Origin: Bacteroidales bacterium
GTDB lineage: Bacteria; Bacteroidota; Bacteroidia; Bacteroidales; GCA-2748055
Direction of reading: 5' to 3'
DNA length: 64,000 bases
NCBI GenBank assembly: GCA_020636775.1
Contig: JACJXF010000001.1
Coordinates: 1-64,000 of the forward strand
Below, one piece after another: positions 14,962-23,783 of the stretch (its first letter is position 1; every line of letters starts with the position of its first letter). The notes under the pieces are model-generated. The model was not told where the DNA came from. It did not search any database and was given only the letters and a program-made list of their open reading frames with translations. Position numbers and translations under genes: made by a program.

Positions 14962-15834
14962 TTATATTAATATTTTCTCTCTGAGAACCGAATTTAACAC
15001 TTTATATTCACTTTTAGTGAAATCAAGGCAATAACAAATGTGTTTTAATTCATCAGGAACTGCTGGTGATGCCAAAATCTCCTTCTCTTTAACGGTTCTC
15101 CTTTTTAATTCCTGCATCATCAAATCATGTAGTATATCTGAAGGAATTTTCAGGAATAACTCCTTGCAAGCATTATAAAATTTAAAATCTGAAACTTGAG
15201 GTAATGACCCAAAATATGAAATAATGATATTTGAGTATTCCTGTTTTCGTAAACACTTCAAAATAGAAAGATTATCAATGGTTGTGTTAATCTTTGGTTG
15301 TCGGATGGTTTGAAGTGAAAAGTTCTTAGTTAAAACAATTAAACCAATTTCATTCCCAATAATATCTGAATACTTGTCTTTAAGAGAATAGTGTGTCACA
15401 AGGTATATCTCTTTAAACACTTTTTTATAATCATCAATTTGAGAAATCAGCCTTTGACTGTTGTCAAGTTCAGTTTTAATTTCAAACACTTTACTTGTCC
15501 CATTTATTAGAACCAAATCAGCAATTGATTTATTTATTCGAAACTCATTTAGCGCAACTGTTGTATTTAGGTTATGTCTTCCAAGCAGTATCTTTTTAGT
15601 AATAAGATTTTTATAAATATATTCATTTCTATAATTGACCTTCAAGGAATTAAATATATGCGAAAAATACTCTTGGTAGGATAGTCCATTATGCTTTGCA
15701 AATTTTTTATCGTACTTGTTTATTTTGGCTTTTAGGTAATCAAAATCCCCATCCCTTACTAACCCATTGAAAGTTGAGTTCGAAAGTATGTTTGCGTAAC
15801 TTCTTAATTTATCGATATTTACATTTATGGACAC
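14962..15834 (-). CDS. sce7726 family protein, PD-(D/E)XK-like
   Basis: A 290-residue protein, first gene of the cargo operon. It contains a nuclease-like signature: NEFRINKSIADLVLINGTS with the Asp in ADLVLI, then KVFEIKTELD (E-x-K), followed by SQRLISQIDDYKKVFKEIYLVTH, typical of PD-(D/E)XK folds that bind or cut DNA. This matches the sce7726 family, which travels with sce7725. The C-terminal part (about 190-290) is helical. Role inferred: recognition or cleavage of foreign nucleic acid in a defence system with sce7725 and the RES protein. Confidence 0.75.
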   Translation of the reverse strand: MSINVNIDKLRSYANILSNSTFNGLVRDGDFDYLKAKINKYDKKFAKHNGLSYQEYFSHIFNSLKVNYRNEYIYKNLITKKILLGRHNLNTTVALNEFRINKSIADLVLINGTSKVFEIKTELDNSQRLISQIDDYKKVFKEIYLVTHYSLKDKYSDIIGNEIGLIVLTKNFSLQTIRQPKINTTIDNLSILKCLRKQEYSNIIISYFGSLPQVSDFKFYNACKELFLKIPSDILHDLMMQELKRRTVKEKEILASPAVPDELKHICYCLDFTKSEYKVLNSVLREKILI

Positions 15835-15927
15835 AGCCTAAGTATTTCTTAAAACAAATTTACTAATAATAGTCTATAATTAGATTCACGAACCTGTTAA
15901 TAACTCCGAAAAAATTGAAAAATGAGA

Positions 15928-16515
15928 TTAAAAACTCAAAACATCGTAAGTATCAAGTAGTTCTTTCTGGCTTATCCCCAGATACCGTCTGGTAATTGCA
16001 GGATTACTGTGATTAAACAACTGTGATAGTTTAACAATCGCCAGTTCCGCATTTTCAGTACTGCGGTTAAAAACTTCCCGACCAAAACATTTTCGCAAAG
16101 AATGGCTACTAAAGTTCTTTATTTTCAGGTTATACTTTATTTTCAGGTCTTTTAAAATCACATTGATTCGCTGAATGCTGTAAACACTGTTCTTCTGACT
16201 GGTGAAGATATATTCATCCGTTGCTCTGGGGTTTATTTTCTCATAGCAATCCTGTATATGTCTCTTTAACTGTGAGTTTATCTTGATTTCACGTTTCTTC
16301 TGGGTCTTCTTTTCAATTAATTCAAATTCATCTTTGTCATATACCTGTATCCATTGCAGGGAAAGAATGTCCGAAATTCGTAATCCCCAGAACGAACCCA
16401 TTGCGATAAGTAGTGACATTTTGTAATTGTGGTCATTATATAAATTTCTTATCAGATTCATGGCGATATCCCATTGAAGATGGTCGGCGGTGGTTGTTGT
16501 AAATTTTGCGCTCAT
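15928..16515 (-). CDS. Catalytic-domain-only tyrosine recombinase (module A')
   Basis: A 195-residue homologue of 2232-2819, the same length, again lacking core-binding and arm domains. Catalytic residues are kept: Arg in GLRISD, His and Arg in SHSLRK, His in FNHSN and Tyr in RRYLGI. It ends 94 bp before the sce7726 start and points in the cargo direction. The divergence from the left copy (about half of residues) shows the two modules are old relatives, not a recent duplication. Possible roles: cargo exchange, inversion between the two mirrored modules, or resolution of multimers. Confidence 0.85.
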   Translation of the reverse strand: MSAKFTTTTADHLQWDIAMNLIRNLYNDHNYKMSLLIAMGSFWGLRISDILSLQWIQVYDKDEFELIEKKTQKKREIKINSQLKRHIQDCYEKINPRATDEYIFTSQKNSVYSIQRINVILKDLKIKYNLKIKNFSSHSLRKCFGREVFNRSTENAELAIVKLSQLFNHSNPAITRRYLGISQKELLDTYDVLSF

Positions 16516-16694
16516 ATTGTTTCAGTTTTATAAGATTTCAGTTATAAGTGAATGTTATTCATTGCTGATTAAATGACAGTGCCTCTGAAAGCATCATTAT
16601 TGTTGCGTTTCCGCACTAAACATTCACTATTGCTCAGAAGTGAATATTTCGGTTTCCACACTATTTCAATTGTTCGCTCCATGCTTTTCCGAGA

Positions 16695-16877
16695 TTAGTT
16701 ATGTGAAAAAATGTAATACCGATATTGTTGGTCATAATACTTAAACCATTTCGGGAATCGCATAACATGGGATGAAATAACCTGATTGTTTTGGGTAAAC
16801 ATTATAACCATATAATTCTCATAGGTATCGGAGTCTACACTAAAGCAGGATTGTATTATACTAATCGGCTTCTTCAT
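16695..16877 (-). CDS. Small protein B of module A' (60 aa), unknown
   Basis: Homologue of 1886-2068 with the same length and the same C-terminal aromatic signature (MRFPKWFKYYDQQYRYYIFS). It starts one base after the stop of small protein A', exactly as on the left. No known domain. Confidence 0.75.
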   Translation of the reverse strand: MKKPISIIQSCFSVDSDTYENYMVIMFTQNNQVISSHVMRFPKWFKYYDQQYRYYIFSHN

Positions 16878-16878
16878 T

Positions 16879-17049
16879 TCAGTTCTTTATAAATGGAAAT
16901 CTTGGAAAAATTGTATAGGGTACTGGAACTTTTACGGTGTATGATGCTTTCGGCACATCATCGACCACTTCCACAATGGTAATATAATCACTTGGTGAAT
17001 CTGGGTCAGTATAGAACTCAAGTTGGACAAATATGATTTTGTTTTTCAT
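16879..17049 (-). CDS. Small protein A of module A' (56 aa), unknown
   Basis: Homologue of 1711-1884. I start it at the ATG at 17049 (MKNKIIFVQLEFYT), because similarity with the left copy begins there; a longer upstream extension is possible in frame but runs through the operator region. Core: PSDYITIVEVVDDVPKASYTVKVP. It lies under a TATATTTG box on the minus strand (17081-17074), 24 bases before the ATG. Confidence 0.75.
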   Translation of the reverse strand: MKNKIIFVQLEFYTDPDSPSDYITIVEVVDDVPKASYTVKVPVPYTIFPRFPFIKN

Positions 17050-17054
17050 ATAGT

Positions 17055-17131
17055 GTACATAATTATGAACAGTCAAATATATAAACAATTTATAATTGTG
17101 CATAATTATGTACGATAAAACTTTATATTTA
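17055..17131. promoter_or_regulatory. Divergent operator-promoter of module A'
   Basis: A 13-bp perfect inverted repeat, GTACATAATTATG (17055-17067) and CATAATTATGTAC (17101-17113), each containing the 10-bp palindrome CATAATTATG; a further palindrome CAATT-TAT-AATTG is at 17086-17098. A minus-strand -7 box TATATTTG (17081-17074) serves small protein A', and a plus-strand TATATTTA (17124-17131) can serve XRE2'. The motif differs from the left operator, so the two modules probably have separate specificities. Confidence 0.65.
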
Positions 17132-17147
17132 CACCAAAATATTTCAG

Positions 17148-17441
17148 ATGACACCGAAGTCAGTCCAATCAGCAAAATCCAATTCGTTATTAAAACGATA
17201 TCAACCACCCAAGGAAATTCTTGCAGGTCATAAGGAATTCATTCAGAAGGTCGGTGAAAAACTGCATCAAATTAGGATTATGAAAAATATGAAACCCTCT
17301 CAACTTTCAACAAAGTCAGGCGTATCAAGAACGCTGATATACAGAATTGAAAGCGGGAAAGCATATTTTACCATTTCTACTCTACTTCAGGTATTGGATG
17401 CTCTGGAAATTTCAGCCATTGATTTCTTTAAAGAATTGTAG
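17148..17441 (+). CDS. XRE-family HTH regulator (module A', XRE2')
   Basis: A 97-residue protein with a Cro/C1-type HTH: FIQKVGEKLHQIRIMKNMKP, STKSGVSRTLIYRIESGK and LQVLDALEISAIDFF. The N-terminal 30 residues are basic and Ser-rich. Divergent from small protein A', with the double palindrome between them, so it is the probable repressor of this promoter. It is more canonical than XRE2 on the left. Confidence 0.8.
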   Translation: MTPKSVQSAKSNSLLKRYQPPKEILAGHKEFIQKVGEKLHQIRIMKNMKPSQLSTKSGVSRTLIYRIESGKAYFTISTLLQVLDALEISAIDFFKEL

Positions 17442-17659
17442 TGATTCTAATTTTCGCTAATTTTTTCATAATTTAATGTCGGTGATATGCGTGTAGGGAC
17501 TACATTTCGGCTTGCACGCATTCAAAATTGCTGAATTTAGCGTTGGATTGCCGATTAAACTGCATTTTATCTGGTGATATCACCCCCATAAAACCCTGTT
17601 ATGGTATTGTTAAAGAAAAGTTTCTCTGGGTTCTGGTGCATCAGGATTCACAATCAGAT

Positions 17660-17929
17660 GTGCAGCGTATTTATATTAAACCTACCCCGATGAAAGAAAT
17701 TCAACCACACAATAAAGACCGACTTCGTGCCGTGCAATCATTCCTGAAGTGGTATCGTATCAATTCTGGTTTAAACCAGCAGAAACTCAGTGAATACTCC
17801 GATGTTCACAGGAATACCATTTCCCGTTATGAATCCAGTAATCCAAAGAATCTTACATTACTTACAGTCTTCGAAATTGCAGATGCATTGGAACTCGATG
17901 TGAACCAGATATTTTTGGAGATTGAATAA
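17660..17929 (+). CDS. XRE-family HTH regulator (module A', XRE1')
   Basis: Closely related to the XRE at 896-1165: IYIK..PMKEIQ.HNK.RL.AV.SFLKWYRINSG, RYESS.PKN.TLLT.FEIADALELDVNQIFLEI. The frame is open further upstream (to 17528), but similarity starts at the GTG at 17660, the same codon position as the GTG of the left copy, so that start is used; the ATG at 17690 is possible. It follows XRE2' on the same strand and converges on the polymerase-like gene. Confidence 0.8.
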   Translation: MQRIYIKPTPMKEIQPHNKDRLRAVQSFLKWYRINSGLNQQKLSEYSDVHRNTISRYESSNPKNLTLLTVFEIADALELDVNQIFLEIE

Positions 17930-17942
17930 ATCCACACAGTTC

Positions 17943-19964
17943 TTATAACCGCATACCCGATATTCCATCGTTCTCCCCTAACAGTTGTCGCAATAATTTG
18001 TTGGTGGCATCCTGAAAGAAACTCATACCATCATGCATATTGTTGATGTCTTCATATAAGATATTTCTTTGCCTTTCATTTAAGAAAGTCAGCAGTGTCA
18101 GTTCTTCAAGGAACTCAGTATCGACAATACCATAATAGTCTTCACGAATTCCGATTTCCCGTAATTTTTCAAGTATTTCTATATCTTCTTCATCCATATC
18201 ATTATATTCATTTGGTTCATATTTATCATCGTCTACATTTTCCCCGACATAAAATGCCTGATTTAATTCATTTTCATCAATCAACCATTGCATATAATCG
18301 CTGAATTCGATTTCGTCATCATCAACGGCTTCCCAGAACTTGTCCTCGACTGTATGATTGTATTTGAAGCCGAAATCGGTGAAAATTTGTTTTGCTATTT
18401 CTTCAGAACGTCCTTCAGAACCACTGGAAACAACAATTGAATCATGTCTTGTAAAACATGGAATGCCTTCATCCCGTAATTTATGCAATATGTTATCAAC
18501 GAATATCTCTCCTTCAATGCATTGCAGGAATACGCTAAAATTGCTTTCACGGTTGTCTTCGTTATCATCCGATTTTTCTTTAGTAACATCAGGTTTCTTA
18601 AAATCGGCAATGATATTCATCACAACTGGGTATCGTTGAGACAATCTGCTTAGTAATTCATCGGGTCTGTTGGTTTTTTTAAATAATAATTTGAACATCA
18701 CGTGTTTTGCCAACAGTCTTTCTTGCAGACCGAGTTCCTGTTGAACCACACCATAGAAATCGGTAAAGAAAACATCACGGATGAACTTTGTGACATCAGA
18801 CAAACTGTATTGCCCAGATGTGCTGTCGTTGATATTTACGCCTACATTAGGTAATTGTGGCTGGAACTTATTCAGGATTCCAATTAACTTTTTTAAATAT
18901 GTCAGGTTCTTCTCCTGTCTGAATTTTGATAGAAGATAATGTTCACCATGACCTATATATAAATTCAGAAGGTTTGCGAAAATCAAAAACTGTGATGTTC
19001 GTAAATCGAGTTGAACAACTGTTTTGTTGTTGATATTGATGAATTGCAGAATCTTACTTGGAAAACTGGTGAGTTGGCTGTATAGGCGAAGTGTTACAGG
19101 ATTGCGCTTTTCTTCAATGGGTATAATACCGAGTTGTGCAATCTGTTGCTTATAATGGTATTTCAGCGATTGAACTCGCTGCTTCAGGAATTCCTGAAGG
19201 TCTGCGATATAGAATGTGTCCTTAAAATAGAAAAACTCCTTATTTCTGGTTTCAGCATATATTTTTGCTGCCTTTATGCTTCTGTATTTGGTGTTATACG
19301 TCCAGTTACCTGATTTATCAATAAGTTCCTTACACTCTATTTTTAGACCATCAGGAATGGTTTTGATGTAATCAGTCTTCAGAAATTCATCACAAATGAG
19401 TTCCGCATTGCTGTCAACCCATTTACATGCTTTATCATGGTCAATGGAAACACGAAAATTCATATCGGGAATTCCAGTTATTATGAACTCCTTATCACCA
19501 AACATCATTCTTTCCAATGCTGTTAAAACAGTCCTCTTATCGATGTAAGTAATGTTCTCGTATTTGTCACCCAGAAGGTCTGGATTAATGCGATACCTGA
19601 TACTAACACTCCCTTTTTTCGTGCCTGATAAATGTAGGGCATTTTTATCGGTAATATTTCGTGGTTCAAATTCCTCACTCTGAATAATATGGTATTCATT
19701 CAACAATGGGTTGATTACTTTTTCATGATAGTTTCCACCATAGACAGTATGCCAATAGTTTCGACCAAGCGGAACATAGTTGTTTAAACCAATACCCTTT
19801 GTAACCTGATGATAATAGATGGTTGAAACACATTGAAGAAAATTGTTCTTTGTAGGGTACTGGTACTTGCTATTGTTAAATATACAATCCTGTAATTTAC
19901 CTGTTAATTTAGCAGGTAGATATTCTTGTTTTATATAGGTATTTCTATTTGTTTGCTTTGTCAT
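17943..19964 (-). CDS. Polymerase-like (palm-domain) replication protein
   Basis: A 673-residue protein. Two motifs suggest a single-subunit polymerase palm: VVQLDLRTSQFLIFANLL (D320, like motif A of family A DNA polymerases, D-x-S-Q) and FTRHDSIVV (H507-D508-S509, like motif C in family A polymerases and T7-type RNA polymerases). Between them, LLAKHVMFKLLFKK (418-431) resembles the finger helix K-x3-F-x3-F. The N-terminal 300 residues are unassigned and the C-terminus (545-600) is very acidic. Its upstream region has iteron-like repeats and an A+T-rich stretch, so it is probably the replication protein of element 2. Similarity is based on motifs only; a degenerate or unrelated fold cannot be excluded. 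Confidence 0.5.
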   Translation of the reverse strand: MTKQTNRNTYIKQEYLPAKLTGKLQDCIFNNSKYQYPTKNNFLQCVSTIYYHQVTKGIGLNNYVPLGRNYWHTVYGGNYHEKVINPLLNEYHIIQSEEFEPRNITDKNALHLSGTKKGSVSIRYRINPDLLGDKYENITYIDKRTVLTALERMMFGDKEFIITGIPDMNFRVSIDHDKACKWVDSNAELICDEFLKTDYIKTIPDGLKIECKELIDKSGNWTYNTKYRSIKAAKIYAETRNKEFFYFKDTFYIADLQEFLKQRVQSLKYHYKQQIAQLGIIPIEEKRNPVTLRLYSQLTSFPSKILQFININNKTVVQLDLRTSQFLIFANLLNLYIGHGEHYLLSKFRQEKNLTYLKKLIGILNKFQPQLPNVGVNINDSTSGQYSLSDVTKFIRDVFFTDFYGVVQQELGLQERLLAKHVMFKLLFKKTNRPDELLSRLSQRYPVVMNIIADFKKPDVTKEKSDDNEDNRESNFSVFLQCIEGEIFVDNILHKLRDEGIPCFTRHDSIVVSSGSEGRSEEIAKQIFTDFGFKYNHTVEDKFWEAVDDDEIEFSDYMQWLIDENELNQAFYVGENVDDDKYEPNEYNDMDEEDIEILEKLREIGIREDYYGIVDTEFLEELTLLTFLNERQRNILYEDINNMHDGMSFFQDATNKLLRQLLGENDGISGMRL

Positions 19965-19993
19965 TGTAATACAATCTTGATTACTACATTATT

Positions 19994-20265
19994 GACCTTA
20001 TCACATAGATTATAACGACCTTTTCCTTTGTTCACGAATTTCCATAGACATATACCCCTTTTATTGACCGTAACCTTTTCTTCAATGCGACCTTAACCTT
20101 ATTGAACCGTTTAATATACAAATGCTTACAGTAGAGTCGTTGTCAAATAATTCATCGTAATTACCCCAAGATAAGGTCGGATTAGTACTGAAAATTGGGT
20201 CATAATTGATATATTTATATATTTAGTTATTATACAGTAACATATAATGTTTATATAAAGTATTA
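19994..20265. other. Iteron-like repeats and A+T-rich stretch (candidate origin)
   Basis: The 316-bp gap between the polymerase-like gene and hsdR holds GACCTT/GACCGT boxes at 19994-19999, 20017-20022, 20066-20077 (GACCGTAACCTT), 20089-20100 (GACCTTAACCTT) and, inverted, 20173-20178. An A+T-rich run (about 20205-20265) follows. Repeats, A+T-rich DNA and a neighbouring replication-like gene are the classic parts of a replication origin. The gene's promoter must also lie here. Confidence 0.45.
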
Positions 20266-20280
20266 CTTCACTACAGATTT

Positions 20281-23133
20281 CTATGACCCAGTAACTCCAT
20301 TAATAAAGGTCTCTACGAATCCCACAATCTTGCTGAGAATCCTATCACCAATGGTTTTGCGTTGAAGCAATGTTGGTCTTTCGCCTTCCAGTAGTTCCAG
20401 AATTTCATCACGCATCGGCTCTTTCTCGGAGTATAGGAAATGTTCAATCAATGCCTGAGTGCGTTCAGTACTGAGATTCTCGGTCTTCACGAGTTCCTGA
20501 AATGCTTTTTCTTGTTCGATATTCCAGAACGTTTCGAATTCCTGCGGTATGTCATCGGTATTCTGGATATCAGCCAGATTTTCCCTGATAAACTTCTCTA
20601 TGAGTTCTTTTTTGCTTCTTAACTGGATTTCTGTGTTAAGTAAATTCTGGATTTCCTTCCTGACCTGCTCAGCATCACGTTTCGCATTGGCTTTAAGTTT
20701 GACAAGCAACTGAATGATATACCTGACATTGATTTCATCACGATGAATCAGTTCGAGTTCAAAGTCTACGTCATCCAATATGCTGACCTTTTCCTTTTCA
20801 TGGTCACTTCGGACTTTATCATGCAGGTCGAGGTATTTGCTTTTATAATCTTCGAAGGTCTGTTCATCCATTTCTAAATCATCCCAATTAAAGTCCGAGA
20901 ATGAAGACAGCACGTTTTTTACACGCATCAGGTCTCGGAATGCCTTGATGAATTCCAGTTCATCATCTTCGGTTTCCAGTTCATTCACGCTATCAACATT
21001 TGGCACGATTTCCAAAAGTTTATCATAAGCCTTATTAAAATACCTGACGTAATCGTCATAGGGTTTCATGATGATTACCTCGATGGCATCCTTGTTGCTG
21101 AAAAGTGTTATGGCTTCATCGGTTGCGGTCTTGAGATTCCGAAATGAAACTATGTTCCCCTGTGATTTCAGTTCGTTAATGATTCTGTTGGTGCGGGAAT
21201 AGGATTGAATTAAACCGTGATATCGTAAGTTTTTGTCAACATACAGGGTATTCAATGCTGGACTATCAAAACCTGTAAGGAACATATTAACGACCAGCAA
21301 TATATCAATTTTGCGCTCTTTGACCTTCTTGCTTATATCATTGTAGTAGTTGTAAAAACTTTGACTATCCCGTGTCGAAAAAGCACTGCCGAACATCTTG
21401 TTATAGTCTTCAATGAAGCAATCAAGTTTCTCACGTGTGTGTGAATTGATGTAAATTGCCTCTGGTTCGGCAGCCATAGGAAGTTCTTCAGGAATAAATC
21501 CATCGGCATCGGCATCATCTTCGTTCTGGGTATAACTAAAGATGGTCGCAATTTTCAGGTCATGTTTACCTTCGTTTTTCTTGCGTTGCAGGATTTCATA
21601 GTACTTAATAAGTGTTGAAATACTACTCACACAAAACATGCCCGTAAACGTCCTATTATGGGTCTTCTTGTTGTGATATGCTAAGATGTAATCAACAATT
21701 TTTTCCAGACGCTCTGGACTTTCCATTAATTCCTCGACATCGATATCCTCAACCTGTATATCGATTTCAGTGGCACTGTCTTTATTTTTGTATTTGCCAA
21801 CATATTCCACCGAGAACTTCAACACGTTTTCATCCCTGATAGCATCGGTTATCACATACTTATGCAGACAATCACTAAACAGGTCTTTGGTGGTACGCTT
21901 TCCCTGTTCGTTTTTAACTGCGTTTTCAGCAAAGATTGGTGTTCCAGTGAAACCGAACATCTGGATGTTTCGGAAGAAGTTGGTGATTCGATGGTGGGTC
22001 TCACCAAACTGGCTGCGGTGACATTCATCGAAGATAAACACAATACGTTCATCCCTAATCTTCTCCATCCTGTCCAGATACTGCTTTTTGCTGATGGCTG
22101 TATTAAGTTTTTGAATCGTGGTAACTATGAGTTTGGTATCGTCACCAAACTGCTTCACCAATTGTCTGGTGTTATCTGTTCCGTCAACACTGCCCTTGCT
22201 AAAACTATTGAATTCTTTGGTGGTCTGATAATCAAGGTCACGCCTGTCAACCACAAAAATCACCTTTTTTATCTTCGGCAACCCAGTTATAATCTGACTG
22301 GCTTTGAAACTGGTCAGGGTCTTTCCACTACCTGTTGTGTGCCAGATATAACCATTCTTTCGGCTATGCATAACCCTTTCCACAAGTGCTTCCACAGCAT
22401 AGTACTGATAGGGTCTAAGCACCATTAATATCTTATAGGCTTCGTTCAACACCACATATTTGCAAATCATCTTACTGATATGGCAGGGTTCTAAGAAGTT
22501 TGTGGTGAAACCGTTCAGGATATTGGTGAGCCGTTTGTTCTCGATGTCTGTCCAGTAGAAAGTCTGTTTAAATGACTGGTAGCGGTTATTTGCATAGTAC
22601 TTGGTGTTTACACCATTGCTGATTACGAAAATCTGCACATAATGAAATAACGCCTGACTTGCACCGAAGGAATGTCGCTGATATCGGTTTATTTGGTTGA
22701 ATGCTTCTTTGAGTTCCAGTCCTCTGCGCTTCAATTCAATCTGAACCAGTGGCAGACCGTTAATCAGCAAGGTTACGTCATATCGGTTCTTATATGTTCC
22801 CTCAATACTGACCTGATGTGTTACCTGAAACTGGTTCTGACACCAATGGTCGGTATTGATAAATTCAAAATACAGGTTGTCACCATTGTCTCTGATGATG
22901 TGTTGCTTCTCCCTGAGTGTCTTGGCTTTTTCGAACACAGAACCCTTACTGAGTATGTTCAGAACCTTGTCGAATTCCTTTTCACTGAACTGGATGCCGT
23001 TATGTTTTTCCAGTTGTGTTTTCAGGTTGGTGATTAACTCAGTTTCATTGGTGATGTAAACCAGACCATATCCCAGTTCTTTTAATTGCTGAATCAGTTG
23101 TTCTTCGAGTATTTGTTCAGGTTGCTTGCTCAT
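20281..23133 (-). CDS. hsdR: Type I restriction enzyme, HsdR subunit
   Basis: A 950-residue motor and nuclease subunit of a type I restriction system. The start at 23133 overlaps the upstream stop (ATGA). An N-terminal PD-(D/E)XK nuclease is visible: RYDVTLLINGLPLVQIELKR (D119, E133, K135). The SF2 translocase follows: HTTGSGKT (Walker A, 265-272), FIFDECHRSQFG (DECH, 369-372), GFTGTP (394-399) and, further on, VVNMFLTGFDSP and YSRTNRI. The C-terminal helical region contacts the methylase core. With HsdM and HsdS it cuts unmodified DNA at a distance from the recognition site. Length is normal and no damage is visible. Confidence 0.95.
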   Translation of the reverse strand: MSKQPEQILEEQLIQQLKELGYGLVYITNETELITNLKTQLEKHNGIQFSEKEFDKVLNILSKGSVFEKAKTLREKQHIIRDNGDNLYFEFINTDHWCQNQFQVTHQVSIEGTYKNRYDVTLLINGLPLVQIELKRRGLELKEAFNQINRYQRHSFGASQALFHYVQIFVISNGVNTKYYANNRYQSFKQTFYWTDIENKRLTNILNGFTTNFLEPCHISKMICKYVVLNEAYKILMVLRPYQYYAVEALVERVMHSRKNGYIWHTTGSGKTLTSFKASQIITGLPKIKKVIFVVDRRDLDYQTTKEFNSFSKGSVDGTDNTRQLVKQFGDDTKLIVTTIQKLNTAISKKQYLDRMEKIRDERIVFIFDECHRSQFGETHHRITNFFRNIQMFGFTGTPIFAENAVKNEQGKRTTKDLFSDCLHKYVITDAIRDENVLKFSVEYVGKYKNKDSATEIDIQVEDIDVEELMESPERLEKIVDYILAYHNKKTHNRTFTGMFCVSSISTLIKYYEILQRKKNEGKHDLKIATIFSYTQNEDDADADGFIPEELPMAAEPEAIYINSHTREKLDCFIEDYNKMFGSAFSTRDSQSFYNYYNDISKKVKERKIDILLVVNMFLTGFDSPALNTLYVDKNLRYHGLIQSYSRTNRIINELKSQGNIVSFRNLKTATDEAITLFSNKDAIEVIIMKPYDDYVRYFNKAYDKLLEIVPNVDSVNELETEDDELEFIKAFRDLMRVKNVLSSFSDFNWDDLEMDEQTFEDYKSKYLDLHDKVRSDHEKEKVSILDDVDFELELIHRDEINVRYIIQLLVKLKANAKRDAEQVRKEIQNLLNTEIQLRSKKELIEKFIRENLADIQNTDDIPQEFETFWNIEQEKAFQELVKTENLSTERTQALIEHFLYSEKEPMRDEILELLEGERPTLLQRKTIGDRILSKIVGFVETFINGVTGS

Positions 23134-23783
23134 AATACTTTTTTTACCTGCCAAATAAGCCGTTCTTTATCATATTGGGTTTGACGACCATATGACATAA
23201 TCCCGCTTAAATAATAGAATCTACCAGTGTCATCTTTGTACAAACCAGTCTTATGGTCAGATTTGAGGTTACGATATGACTTTAAGATATTAGCGGTGTT
23301 AACATTGTTTGTTATTACCACTTTAGGATTTACTTTTTCTAATACTTGGTCATAAATTGAAAGATGCTCCTGATGGTTATCTTTTAGAATAGAATCATTA
23401 ACGAAAAGTTCGTTTAATACTTTTTTTGATTTTCCATAACTCATATGGAAAAGGTCATAATGCTCATATTGAGATTCCAATTCATCTGAAATACTTGATA
23501 GCCATTTATAGTATCTTTTATATTGTCCAATTCTGTTACTGCCTTCACCAAAGATTGCTACTCTTTCCTTGTCCATTATTCCTTTAATTTCATCCTCTCT
23601 TATGCTTGTAATAGGGTTTGTCCGATAATCTCGTCCCCCGGGATTTAGACCTACAAATAAAATTGTTGCATCCTTATTCAATTCGTGTATGAATGTTGGT
23701 AGAATACGTCTAAAAAAATCAGGTATATTTTTCCACCAATCCAGAATTTCTCTATTCAATTCTATTATTGATTTTTCTATCAT
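23130..23783 (-). CDS. Uracil-DNA glycosylase superfamily-like protein in hsd operon
   Basis: A 217-residue protein with ATILFVGLNPGGRDYR near residue 40, the motif I pattern of the uracil-DNA glycosylase superfamily (compare GINPG of the TDG/MUG group), followed by GEGSNRIGQYKRYYKWLSSI and ..KVVITNNVNTANIL. A clear second catalytic motif is not evident to me, so activity is uncertain. It is translationally coupled on both sides: TAATG with hsdS and ATGA with hsdR. That suggests a functional role within the restriction system, such as acting on modified phage DNA or protecting against base damage. This is inference. Confidence 0.65.
   Translation of the reverse strand: MIEKSIIELNREILDWWKNIPDFFRRILPTFIHELNKDATILFVGLNPGGRDYRTNPITSIREDEIKGIMDKERVAIFGEGSNRIGQYKRYYKWLSSISDELESQYEHYDLFHMSYGKSKKVLNELFVNDSILKDNHQEHLSIYDQVLEKVNPKVVITNNVNTANILKSYRNLKSDHKTGLYKDDTGRFYYLSGIMSYGRQTQYDKERLIWQVKKVL

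Noticed and set aside
16879..17208. A 109-codon version of small protein A'
   Set aside because: The extra N-terminal 53 codons read through the divergent operator and into XRE2'; similarity to the left copy begins only at the ATG at 17049.
21862..22428. A 188-codon plus-strand ORF inside hsdR
   Set aside because: Exactly antisense to the conserved helicase motifs of HsdR; no independent evidence. The same holds for 25070-25630 inside hsdM.
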